Positions 1-7,786 of a DNA stretch of 64,000 nt are shown here, one piece after another. The notes below the pieces were generated by a model that made no database searches, was not told the DNA's origin, and saw nothing but the letters and a program-made list of their open reading frames with translations. Positions within the stretch are counted from its first letter, which is position 1, and the number at the start of each line of letters is the position of its first letter. This stretch comes from Christensenella sp. UBA2853. GTDB taxonomy: Bacteria; Bacillota; Clostridia; Christensenellales; Aristaeellaceae. Location of the stretch: assembly GCA_002350845.1 (NCBI GenBank), contig DEFL01000008.1, positions 20,758 to 84,757 of the forward strand, in the 5' to 3' direction. The position numbers and the translations under genes are program-made.

Positions 1-1
1 A

Positions 2-211
2 GATCATGTTTTGGCAAACATTATGGAGCTCATGAAGCAGATTCGCCCCGAAAGCTCAGCGGTTCTGATTGCTCGGTACTTTGAAGGAAAAACCTATCCT
101 GAGATTGGACACGAACAATTCATCACGGAAAGGTAGGCGCAGAGAAAAGAAAAAACAGCCATCAAGGCGTTCCAATGCGTGCTTGACCGGAACGAGCCAA
201 CAGAGGCATGA
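2..211 (+). pseudogene. 3' end of a sigma-70-region-4-like gene, interrupted by TAG
   Basis: The frame entering the window from base 2 encodes 44 residues and meets TAG at 134-136. The stretch VLIARYFEGKTYPEI looks like the first helices of sigma-70 region 4 as found in small sigma-like regulators of clostridial mobile elements. The same frame stays open past the TAG to TGA at 209-211, and those residues (AQRKEKTAIKAFQCVL and a short tail) read like the missing recognition helix. The TAG lies where such proteins often carry Trp, so a TGG to TAG change is the simplest explanation. The gene is either a nonsense pseudogene or a shortened product. The 5' part is outside the window. The family call rests on a short segment and is tentative. 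Confidence 0.42.
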
Positions 212-287
212 AAAAACGGGTGAAACAAGGTATCCCTCGGGGCATAAACCTCGAGGGATTCTTCGTACTGATTCCATTTTTATTCTG

Positions 288-1607
288 TTATTCACAGTAT
301 TGCTGCCAGTTCCACAAAAGGTAGAGTGGCAGAGTGAGCGCTTTACAGCCCTCACAGTCGAACTGACCGATATTCTTCAACGATGTTTTGATCCCTAGCC
401 TGGGCTGGTAACGCCGGCAGAACTCTTTGAAGCTCTTGGCTCGCGTGTTGTCCGCAGACTTGACCTCCACGGGGATGATGTGCCCCTTTGCTTCCAGCAG
501 GAGATCAATCTCCGCTGTGTTGCCGGAACGCCAGAAGCAGCAGATCAGGTCCTGGGCAATCATTTCATTCAATGCATAGTTTTCGCTGAACGCCCCTTTG
601 AAGCGGACAAACAGCGGATCCCCGGAAAGGATGGTTTCAGGGGATAGCCCTGCGCGGCATCTCAGCAGACCAATATCAGACAGATAAACCTTAAAGTAGG
701 TCATATCCATTTCACCGCTCAGGGGGATTTGCGGCTTTTCGACAAGATATAACGGTGTGATCAGGCCGGCATCCCGTAGCCACAGCAGCGCGTCCTCCAG
801 CTCGGCGGAACGCTTGCCTTCATGCACATGGGAGAAAATGAACTTGTTGTTTTCCTTGGCAAGCTGAACGGGAACGGAATCCCAGATCCAGCGGATTTTC
901 TCCACCTCACTCAGCGGTGCGTGCTTTGCAAAGTCATCCCGATAATCCTTGAGGATGTCCTTCTGAACAGCTTCCACCTCCTGATAGTCATGCGTGTCAA
1001 CCCATGTTGAGACGGCTTCCGGCATGCCGCCCACGATATAGAAATCCTTCAGCGCCTTTTCAAGCGGAATCGTATGCAGTTCGGGAATTGGTCGATCCAA
1101 CGGCCAATTCCTTAGCGCGGCAATTCGTGATTCTTCCCCTGTCGCGGTCAGAAATTCTTCAAAGGTAAGCGGATACATCTGCATCCGGTTGACCTTGCCG
1201 ACGGGGAAAGAAATCTGGCTGCTGCGCAGAGCAACCCCTAAAAGAGAGCCTGCCCCGATGACATGCAGATCCGCCTTGTTTTCACAGAAATACTTGAGTG
1301 ATGTGATCGCGCGGGGGCATTCCTGAATTTCGTCCAGAATCAGCAGGGTTTTACCAGGCTCAATCGTCACTTTCAGTTCCAGGCAAAGTTCACGAAGGAT
1401 ACGATCAACATCGTAATCATAATCAAAGATGGAAGATAGCTTTCCGCTCTCTTCAAAGTTCACATAGACTGTTTTTTCAAAGAAATCATGACCGAAGGCC
1501 TTCAGCGACCAGGTTTTCCCGCATTGGCGTACACCGGTCAGCAGAAGAGGCTTCCTTCTCCTGCTGTCCTTCCATGCCGCCAGCTTCTCTGTAATCATTC
1601 GCTTCAT
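288..1607 (-). CDS. AAA-type ATPase with C-terminal DUF4143 / nuclease-like domain
   Basis: A 439-residue ATP-binding protein of the widespread AAA plus DUF4143 family, whose cellular role is unsettled. Walker A is GVRQCGKT (about residues 25-32) and Walker B is LLILDEIQE (about 88-96). The C-terminal third has the family pattern DAGLITPLY then LSDIGLLR, and ends with a PD-(D/E)XK-like signature in which EIDLL is followed by IPVEVKS. The ATG at 1607 is chosen because GGAGGTG lies 6 bases before it on the minus strand; an in-frame ATG at 1637 has no such site. Family members are commonly isolated accessory genes, as here. Two identical 18-bp repeats lie in its promoter region (1672-1721). Length is normal and both nucleotide-binding motifs are intact. 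Confidence 0.85.
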   Translation of the reverse strand: MKRMITEKLAAWKDSRRRKPLLLTGVRQCGKTWSLKAFGHDFFEKTVYVNFEESGKLSSIFDYDYDVDRILRELCLELKVTIEPGKTLLILDEIQECPRAITSLKYFCENKADLHVIGAGSLLGVALRSSQISFPVGKVNRMQMYPLTFEEFLTATGEESRIAALRNWPLDRPIPELHTIPLEKALKDFYIVGGMPEAVSTWVDTHDYQEVEAVQKDILKDYRDDFAKHAPLSEVEKIRWIWDSVPVQLAKENNKFIFSHVHEGKRSAELEDALLWLRDAGLITPLYLVEKPQIPLSGEMDMTYFKVYLSDIGLLRCRAGLSPETILSGDPLFVRFKGAFSENYALNEMIAQDLICCFWRSGNTAEIDLLLEAKGHIIPVEVKSADNTRAKSFKEFCRRYQPRLGIKTSLKNIGQFDCEGCKALTLPLYLLWNWQQYCE

Positions 1608-1656
1608 TCGCAACACCTCCAAAGCCATGCTGAGCATGAAAAAGCTGTTTGCAGCT

Positions 1657-1721
1657 ATTATAGCACAGTATTTGCGTTTTTCATATGAACTTTTGAAAGT
1701 TGATTGCGTTTTTCATATGAA
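1657..1721 (-). promoter_or_regulatory. Promoter of the DUF4143 ATPase with two 18-bp direct repeats
   Basis: On the minus strand a perfect TATAAT lies at 1657-1662, 49 bases before the start codon. No good -35 is present at 16-18 bp. Instead two identical copies of TTGCGTTTTTCATATGAA (plus-strand reading) lie at 1672-1689 and 1704-1721, offset by 32 bp or three helical turns. The core ATATGA region is nearly palindromic. This fits a regulator binding on one DNA face over the -35; which regulator is unknown. Confidence 0.55.
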
Positions 1722-1804
1722 AAAAGATGTCGCCCCATGTCGTGTAAATGTCGCCCTGGTGTCGTCTTCACTTCGTTCCTGTCCGCTGCTATACAAAAGG
1801 ATAA

Positions 1805-1853
1805 GGGACTGTGAAGAAAAGGATTGAACAATAATCCTCCACTTCACAGCCCC
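1805..1853. repeat. Stem-loop of 12 bp
   Basis: GGGACTGTGAAG at 1805-1816 pairs with CTTCACAGCCCC at 1842-1853 with one G-U pair, and a smaller GGATT/AATCC stem sits in the loop. The plus-strand 3' side is followed by TTCTTTG. It could be a terminator reading either way or a small mobile-element end. It lies in the 370-base gene-free gap between the ATPase and the large surface protein. Confidence 0.5.
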
Positions 1854-1910
1854 TTCTTTGTCGTACCGAATATGAAACCGAATTCCATACTGCATTCTGG
1901 TGTGATAAAA

Positions 1911-1942
1911 GGGCTCCGGATATCCTGGGACATCCGGAGCCC
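1911..1942 (-). terminator. Rho-independent terminator of the large surface protein
   Basis: A perfect 11-bp stem GGGCTCCGGAT / ATCCGGAGCCC (1911-1921 with 1932-1942) with a 10-base loop. On the minus strand it is followed by TTTTAT, as expected of an intrinsic terminator 67 bases past the stop codon of the gene ending at 2009. Confidence 0.8.
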
Positions 1943-2008
1943 ATCACTGGTTGCTGCCATTTTCCGGCCGGTGCCTGGGAGACGGGAAACGGATCTCCCT
2001 GTGCGGGA

Positions 2009-5000
2009 TTAATCGTGCATGAGCGTTTCCAGATCGAGCATCCGGCTGTGCACGGTTTCAGCAAGCACTTCCGATGCTGCGGCAGGATCTCCGGGATAGA
2101 GTGCGCGGAGCACGTTCATGCGGGCATTCAGCCAGCCCTGGAAGAGATTCAGGCCGGCGGAAAGCGATGCCTGGTTTTCAGGCGTCATGCCTGCATAGAG
2201 TTCGCTGGCGTTTTTCATCAGGATGGACATCCACAGCTGTCTGGAGTTATCGAATGCGTCGGCTTTTTCTTCTGCCGAGGCGGCCTCAGCCATTTTCAGT
2301 TTCAGACTGCTGGAGATGAAGTCATGGGTCCGGCAGACCGTCTCTGTGATATGGTATCCGCCGGGAATGACTTCTATGGATTTTCCGCAGAGGGAGGCTC
2401 TTTCTCCGCGCACGGAGAGCACCGGGATGCCGCTCTGCAGGATGCTGTCGGTCCGCTGGGCCGGTGCATGATGGATGGCATAGCACAGGTCAAGGCAGCG
2501 CTCCCTGAGCTGCTGCATGCGGAAGGCATCCGCTTTTTCTGTGCCGAACTGCCCGGCGATCATGGTATGCCAGGAGTCAAGCTGCTGGGCGAAGAGCGTC
2601 TGTTCAATCCGGAGGAGCGCAGCGGTCTCAGGAGATACGTTTCCGGCGAGGGAATCATAGCCTGTGCTGACCGCCTCTTCCCAGAGTGTAACGGCTTCTT
2701 CGACGGGCAGATTGCGTGCAATGGTTTCAAGGGTGTTGTGCTTCAGGCAGAAGATGAGATCATACTCGGCTCCGCAGCTTCCGTATCCGGTGAGGACGCG
2801 GCGGCAGGAGTCGGCAGGTCCGGCCTTTGGCGCTGGTGTTGCGGCAGGTGCTTCCGGTGTGGGCTGATCTTCCTTTTCAACCGGTACCATCCGGATCGTA
2901 GGTGCCTCGACCGGCGGTGCCCATGAGGTGTAGCCGGAGATGATCGTCGCGCCATCGTCATAGATCAGAACGCTGGCGTAGGCTTCGTTGATAACCGAAC
3001 CAATGAGGTCAGGCGTGGGCGGCAGGTCGACTTCCCGGACCTGATAGGAATGGCTGAAGGACCTGGTCTCGCCGGGATGCAGTGTGATGCTTGCGATCAT
3101 TTCCGGGGCTTCGGTTCCCCACACATCGTCCCAGACATCGACGACAACACTCTCCTTGTGCTGGCTGGTGACGGTAATGAGATAGTCGATCGTTTCACCG
3201 AGGGCATATCCTTTGGGATCCAGGGAGGCATTGTTCAGTTTCTTTTCAATGACGACGATTTCGCGTTCCTCGGGCGTCTCTTCAACGGGTGTGTTCACAT
3301 AGTTGGAATAGGCGGTGGGCGGCATGGGGTCTGTGGACAGTGTATAGTTGGCATATGCCTGATTCTCCACCTGCAGCTGTGCAACATCCAGCGGACATAC
3401 CACATGTGTGAATGGAATACTCCTGGTTTCCCCGTCTTTCAGGCTGGTGATACTGACCAGCACCGGGGATGCATAGCCGGTGATGTCATCATAGATCCTG
3501 ACAGTGTCGAGATCCTCACCTGTATTGTTGGTTATTGTGATCAGATAGTAGATTTCGTTGCCCAGGCGGAAGGCAGTCTGGCCTCCGGGAGGCGTGTTGG
3601 TCACAGACTTCGTGAGAAGAAGCTTCTTTTCAGGCTCCTTGGACAGCGCTTTGTTGTATTCAACAGAATCCACATAGAGCAGGGTGCTCGTGGAGCTTTC
3701 AGAAGAGGCGGTAAAGAGAAAACCGGCATTGCCTTTTTCCACATCCTCTTCCGTAACCGTATACTCAAAGGTATATGGCCGGGTTTCCCCGGGATGGATG
3801 ATGTCGAAAGGATTGTTGATCAGAGTGGCCACATAAACAAAGGTGTTCATGGCTGCTTTACTGACATCCAGCTGGAGACCTACCAGATCTTCTTTCCCGA
3901 CATTCTCAATGATCAGCGGGACATACAGCTTTTCCCCGGCTTTCGGGGTCTGAGCGGGCATGGAGAGGTCAGGGTGTACGCTGATGCCGCCTGTGCCGCC
4001 CTTGAGATTGACGGTGAAGGAAACGCTGTTGGAGACGCCGGGCACAATCTGGGAATCGCTGTGGCGGCGGGCATACAGCCCTGTGAAGGTAAACGTCAGG
4101 GTTTTTGCTTCACAACTGCTATTGAGACATTTGGCGGCAAGGCCGGCAGCGAGCATCTGCTTGCTGATGCTGATTTTCGGGAAACACTGAACTCCTTTAC
4201 CGGGACCGTACACCATTCCCTGGCCTGAACTGCCATAGGTTGAATTCAGCAGCACACTGCCGTCTGCGCTTTGGACGACAAGCTGAATCACGATATCTTC
4301 CAGATTCACATTGCCGGCGTTCGTCGCGGTGATGTCTGCCTCGAACAGATCCTCCAGTCCCAGGAGCGGATAGGACATCATTTTCCCTTCGAGATGAAGG
4401 ATCTCGCTTTCCACCTTCTCTGAATTCAGGAGATAGTGAAGATAGACGGTGTCTGTGATTCCATCAGGCTCGGCAGATACCGTCACGCTGCGGATCACTT
4501 CTCCTTTGTCGATTTCCTCCTGCGTGGGACAAATCGTGTAGAGAAGACCATAGGTCTTAAAAAGTGGCATAAGATAAGCAAGTGATTTTGGAGAAAAAGA
4601 ATCTGCCAGCGGCTCTTTTCCATACAGATCAAGGCTGGACAGCTGAACATCGGTCAGGGGGATTTCACTGCGATTGTTCAGGGAAAGATCAACAATGATG
4701 GTCTGGCCGGGTTCGTCAAGACGGTAGTAGCCTTCAACAGCAAGGTCAAGTGTGGGATCATGGTCAATCGGGAAAGAGAAAGAGATACTGTCAGTCACGT
4801 AGCCGCCGGATGTTGTGACAGAGCCGCCGACTTTCAAGGTGCGGTGGACGAAGTCGTGGACGCGGTCATTTTCGGTTTCGTTGATGATGTACGTGAAATA
4901 GAGATCATCGCCAGGCGTAAAGGCTGTTTTATTGGCAGCCTCTGCCCAGCCTTCAAAGGCATCGGTCGGCATGCTGGTATTGTTGAGTTCCACGGACTTC

Positions 5001-6409
5001 ACATCGAGGGAAAGCGTCATGTTGCCGACATTCCTGACACAGACCGATATCCTGTACTGACAGGTATTCAGCGTGTCGTTCCAGGCCGGCAGAATGGAAA
5101 TCGCAGTCACCATGAGCGCAGGGTTTTCTGTCTCCGGCTTCCAGCCGCCGGAATACAGGGACATACTCAGGTGCTGGGTGTCTGATACGCTGCCGTCGTC
5201 AGAGGAAGCGGTCACCCTTCTCTCCAGCTTGCCCGCATTCAGTTCGTCCGGTGTGACGTTGATTGTGTAATCAATCTGATCCAGACTCCCTGCAGGCAGT
5301 GAAATCTGCTGCTGGCTGCCTTCGCTGATCTGATCTTCTGAATGATCCGAAGAAATGAGGACTTCAAGGGCATCAGCCGTTCCGTTGGTCACCGTCAGGG
5401 ATGCAGGAATCGTGATTTTGGAAAGGTTCAGCCCAGACCACAGGTTTTCTGCAGATTTCAGATCCATGTCGGCAGGCATCGTGCTCTGGGTGCCGGAAAG
5501 CAAAGCAGCTGTGGAATTCCCGATATCGCTGCCGGACTTGTACACGGAATAGTGCCCTGTGCTGATTTTCAGGGAAAGACTGCCTTCAGCAGCGGGTTCT
5601 TCCACATAGTCATAGGCTTCCTTTTCCGTGGCTCTGCAGCGCGTGCACTGATGCTGCCGCATGCCGGGAACGCCCGGAGCGGCAGGCGTGATGACGGTCC
5701 ATTCGCCCCAGTCATGCCCCAGAGGCGGGGTCTTTTCGGACTCCCATTTATTGCACTTGGTGCAGCCGTGGGAGCGGTAGCCGCCCTTTTCACAGTCAGG
5801 CTCCATTCTGACGACCCATTCACCCCATTCATGGATCGTGCCGTTGACCTTGGTGGTCCGCTTTTCGGTTGTGCCGCACACCTGGCAGGTGCGTTCTTCT
5901 TCACCGCGCTCCGTGCAGTTGGCGTTTTTGGTGGTCACCCACTCACTCCAGGTATGGGGCAGGGGATCGCTGTCGAGAGTCTGCTGATAGCCGCAGAGCT
6001 CGCATACACGGTAATGCGACCCCTTGGAGGAACAGGTGGCGGGGATCATATCGACCCATTTGCCGTATTTGTGCGGTGCTTTGTCCATGGTTTCGGTCTC
6101 CCGGGTTCCGCAGACCGTGCAGGTATGAAAACGGGAGCCGGTAGAAGTGCAGGTCGGCTCTTTGGTGACGGTCCACTCGTTCCAGCTGTGTGGAAGCTTC
6201 GGGATGGTTCCGATCTGCTGTGTAAAGCAGATCGAACAGAAGCGAACCTGTTTTCCGGTTGTGGTGCAGGTGGGGTGTTCGATCGGATCCCACTCGCTCC
6301 AGCGATGGCTGCATGGGGCGCCGGGTGCAGTGTCTGCGAAGACAGATGCAGGCTGAATGAAGATCATAGCCTGCAGAAGGAGCCAGGCGATTGCTTTTCT
6401 GAGTGTCAT
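2009..6409 (-). CDS. Large secreted protein with six Cys/Trp repeats, CARDB/DUF11-like modules and helical tail
   Basis: A 1466-residue exported protein of unknown function. Residues 1-26 form a signal peptide ending near VFADTA. Residues 35 to about 270 hold six repeats of about 40 residues, each beginning H-x-W-x-x-W and carrying one Cys followed by a C-x-x-C pair in most copies (for example HSWNEWTVTKEPTC, then CTVCG). The middle is a series of beta-sandwich segments of CARDB or DUF11 type, seen as DITGYASPVLVSI and VWDDVWGTEAPEM with LKDGETRS and LHPGETRS. A Pro/Ala linker precedes a helical C-terminus that resembles LprI-like repeats. No LPXTG motif or C-terminal membrane anchor is visible, so attachment is unclear. 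GGAGGGA precedes the ATG. It is a single-gene unit with its own promoter (6719-6747) and terminator. Adhesion or cell-surface structure is inference only. Confidence 0.75.
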   Translation of the reverse strand: MTLRKAIAWLLLQAMIFIQPASVFADTAPGAPCSHRWSEWDPIEHPTCTTTGKQVRFCSICFTQQIGTIPKLPHSWNEWTVTKEPTCTSTGSRFHTCTVCGTRETETMDKAPHKYGKWVDMIPATCSSKGSHYRVCELCGYQQTLDSDPLPHTWSEWVTTKNANCTERGEEERTCQVCGTTEKRTTKVNGTIHEWGEWVVRMEPDCEKGGYRSHGCTKCNKWESEKTPPLGHDWGEWTVITPAAPGVPGMRQHQCTRCRATEKEAYDYVEEPAAEGSLSLKISTGHYSVYKSGSDIGNSTAALLSGTQSTMPADMDLKSAENLWSGLNLSKITIPASLTVTNGTADALEVLISSDHSEDQISEGSQQQISLPAGSLDQIDYTINVTPDELNAGKLERRVTASSDDGSVSDTQHLSMSLYSGGWKPETENPALMVTAISILPAWNDTLNTCQYRISVCVRNVGNMTLSLDVKSVELNNTSMPTDAFEGWAEAANKTAFTPGDDLYFTYIINETENDRVHDFVHRTLKVGGSVTTSGGYVTDSISFSFPIDHDPTLDLAVEGYYRLDEPGQTIIVDLSLNNRSEIPLTDVQLSSLDLYGKEPLADSFSPKSLAYLMPLFKTYGLLYTICPTQEEIDKGEVIRSVTVSAEPDGITDTVYLHYLLNSEKVESEILHLEGKMMSYPLLGLEDLFEADITATNAGNVNLEDIVIQLVVQSADGSVLLNSTYGSSGQGMVYGPGKGVQCFPKISISKQMLAAGLAAKCLNSSCEAKTLTFTFTGLYARRHSDSQIVPGVSNSVSFTVNLKGGTGGISVHPDLSMPAQTPKAGEKLYVPLIIENVGKEDLVGLQLDVSKAAMNTFVYVATLINNPFDIIHPGETRPYTFEYTVTEEDVEKGNAGFLFTASSESSTSTLLYVDSVEYNKALSKEPEKKLLLTKSVTNTPPGGQTAFRLGNEIYYLITITNNTGEDLDTVRIYDDITGYASPVLVSITSLKDGETRSIPFTHVVCPLDVAQLQVENQAYANYTLSTDPMPPTAYSNYVNTPVEETPEEREIVVIEKKLNNASLDPKGYALGETIDYLITVTSQHKESVVVDVWDDVWGTEAPEMIASITLHPGETRSFSHSYQVREVDLPPTPDLIGSVINEAYASVLIYDDGATIISGYTSWAPPVEAPTIRMVPVEKEDQPTPEAPAATPAPKAGPADSCRRVLTGYGSCGAEYDLIFCLKHNTLETIARNLPVEEAVTLWEEAVSTGYDSLAGNVSPETAALLRIEQTLFAQQLDSWHTMIAGQFGTEKADAFRMQQLRERCLDLCYAIHHAPAQRTDSILQSGIPVLSVRGERASLCGKSIEVIPGGYHITETVCRTHDFISSSLKLKMAEAASAEEKADAFDNSRQLWMSILMKNASELYAGMTPENQASLSAGLNLFQGWLNARMNVLRALYPGDPAAASEVLAETVHSRMLDLETLMHD

Positions 6410-6718
6410 ATGATTCCCTCCCTGATCGTTCAGTGATCATTGCATTTTGCAGAATGGTTTCTGAGACCGGATCCATTCCGGGCTGTTGCGGAGCCCGGAG
6501 AAGCAGAACATGGAATAGATGCTGACGGTCCCCTTTCGGGCAGGAAAACACGGACCGATGGACTTTTCCTGAATCCTGGGACAGGTACAGTCAGGAAGAC
6601 AGTCGGGACGTTCGCCTGAGGAAAGGGGGCGTACATGCTTTTTTCGGATGCCGGATGAACTTTGGAAACTCCGGCTGTTTTTGTGTTCAGATGGAACGGA
6701 TGTTACAGTGGTGATCTC

Positions 6719-6747
6719 ATTATATCGTTTGCAGCAGTGCATTGCAA
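6719..6747 (-). promoter_or_regulatory. Sigma-A-type promoter for the large surface protein
   Basis: On the minus strand TTGCAA (6742-6747), a 17-bp spacer and TATAAT (6719-6724) form a near-consensus promoter about 310 bases before the start at 6409. The resulting leader of about 300 bases has no convincing ORF. No recognisable riboswitch was seen in it. The 594-base gap 6410-7003 otherwise holds the hairpin at 6853 and the operator at 6916. Confidence 0.65.
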
Positions 6748-6852
6748 ATGGAACGGACGTGTCTGGGGAGAATAGACGGACAGGAAGACAGTCGTGCCAT
6801 GCACGGTGTGTCTTCTTCTACTGCTTGATACGCAGGGGTTCCAGAATTGGCA

Positions 6853-6892
6853 GGAGAAGGGCATCCGGACCGGATGCAGGACGCCCTTCTCC
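6853..6892. repeat. Nested hairpin between divergent promoters
   Basis: GGAGAAGGGC (6853-6862) pairs with GCCCTTCTCC (6883-6892), and inside it GCATCCG pairs with CGGATGC around a 3-base loop. No T-run follows on either strand, so it is not a typical terminator. It lies between the promoters at 6719 and 6951. Confidence 0.5.
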
Positions 6893-6915
6893 TCCAGTGA
6901 TGTATCCATTGCATC

Positions 6916-6979
6916 ACGATACATTTTTATTGAAATACGATAAATTCTTATTGACTTGCATGCTGAGGTGTGCTATCAT
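6916..6979 (+). promoter_or_regulatory. Promoter with tandem 18-bp operator for the DUF2975/HTH operon
   Basis: TTGACT (6951-6956), a 17-bp spacer and TATCAT (6974-6979) form the promoter, 25 bases before the start at 7004. Upstream and overlapping the -35 are two 18-bp direct repeats, ACGATACATTTTTATTGA (6916-6933) and ACGATAAATTCTTATTGA (6937-6954), identical at 16 of 18 positions and offset by exactly 21 bp. A regulator bound there would block the -35; the HTH protein encoded downstream is the obvious candidate. Confidence 0.65.
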
Positions 6980-7003
6980 TCAGCCAACAAGGAGGATATC
7001 ACT

Positions 7004-7483
7004 ATGAATCAACACAAACTTTCTGTCTGGCTGAAAGGCATTATCATCGGTATTGGTCTCTGTGGGCTCATCGTGTACTTTGCTGTACTTCCCTCACTTG
7101 CAGACTCGTTCCGTATAAGCTACCCGGAGTTTGCCGGATGGTATTGGCCGTGGCTGCTTTTCCTGTGGGTTTCGGGCATCCCCTGCTTTATCGTGCTGTT
7201 CATGGGCTGGAAGATCGCTGAAAACATCGGCCGTGACCGATCTTTTTCGGAAGAAAATGCCCGGCTGCTTCAGCGCGTTGCGTGGCTTGCTGCCGGAGAC
7301 ACTGCATACTTCTTTGTCGGGAATATTGTGCTGCTCTTCATGAGCATGAATCATCCCGGTATTCTGCTCCTTTCCCTCCTGGTCTGCTTCGCCGGGGTGG
7401 CTGTCACAGTCGCCGCAGCATGCCTGTCTCACCTGGTATATAAGGCAGCAGACCTGCAGGAACAGAGCGATCTGACCATCTGA
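7004..7483 (+). CDS. DUF2975 membrane protein
   Basis: A 159-residue integral membrane protein of the DUF2975 family, function unknown. Four hydrophobic segments are visible (about residues 8-28, 46-66, 98-115 and 120-142). The family signature is clear: GRDRSFSEENARLL in the central loop and a tail reading SHLVYKAADLQEQSDLTI. The ATG at 7004 is chosen because AAGGAGG lies 8 bases upstream. It is followed 12 bases later by a small Xre-type HTH gene, the usual partner of DUF2975 genes in Firmicutes, and then by a larger membrane protein. The pairing suggests a membrane-linked regulatory unit. Transcription should start from the repeat-bearing promoter at 6951-6979. Confidence 0.85.
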   Translation: MNQHKLSVWLKGIIIGIGLCGLIVYFAVLPSLADSFRISYPEFAGWYWPWLLFLWVSGIPCFIVLFMGWKIAENIGRDRSFSEENARLLQRVAWLAAGDTAYFFVGNIVLLFMSMNHPGILLLSLLVCFAGVAVTVAAACLSHLVYKAADLQEQSDLTI

Positions 7484-7495
7484 TGGAGGACGATT

Positions 7496-7726
7496 ATGGA
7501 GAAAGATACACAGGGTGAGATCATTTTCAATATTGATGTGATGCTTGCAAAACGCAAAATGAGCGTGACGGAGCTCTCCCAGCGCGTTGGGATCACACTG
7601 GCCAACATGTCCATTCTGAAAACAGGCAAGGCGAAGGCCATCCGCATCACCACGCTGGCAGCGCTGTGTGAGGTGCTTGACTGCCAGCCCGGAGACCTGC
7701 TCGAATACAGGAAAACAGAGGACTGA
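7496..7726 (+). CDS. YozG-like HTH (Cro/C1-type) transcriptional regulator
   Basis: A 76-residue single-domain DNA-binding protein of the YozG/Xre group. The helix-turn-helix spans MSVTELSQRVGIT, then LANMSILKTGKAKAIR, and the C-terminus CEVLDCQPGDLLEY is characteristic. GGAGG sits 7 bases before the ATG. It lies 12 bases after the DUF2975 gene and before a DUF4153/DUF4173-type gene, an arrangement recurrent in clostridia. It probably binds the 21-bp-period repeats upstream of the operon (inference). Length and key residues are normal for the family. Confidence 0.88.
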   Translation: MEKDTQGEIIFNIDVMLAKRKMSVTELSQRVGITLANMSILKTGKAKAIRITTLAALCEVLDCQPGDLLEYRKTED

Positions 7727-7786
7727 CAGGATGCTTTCTGAAGGAATCATGCAAAGCACCGTGTTACAGGAAGGAGGATAAAGTAT

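Noticed and set aside
6592..6794. 14-bp direct repeat CAGGAAGACAGTCG at 6592-6605 and 6781-6794
   Set aside because: Only two copies 189 bp apart, no relation to promoter elements, no flanking inverted repeats; insufficient to call an element.
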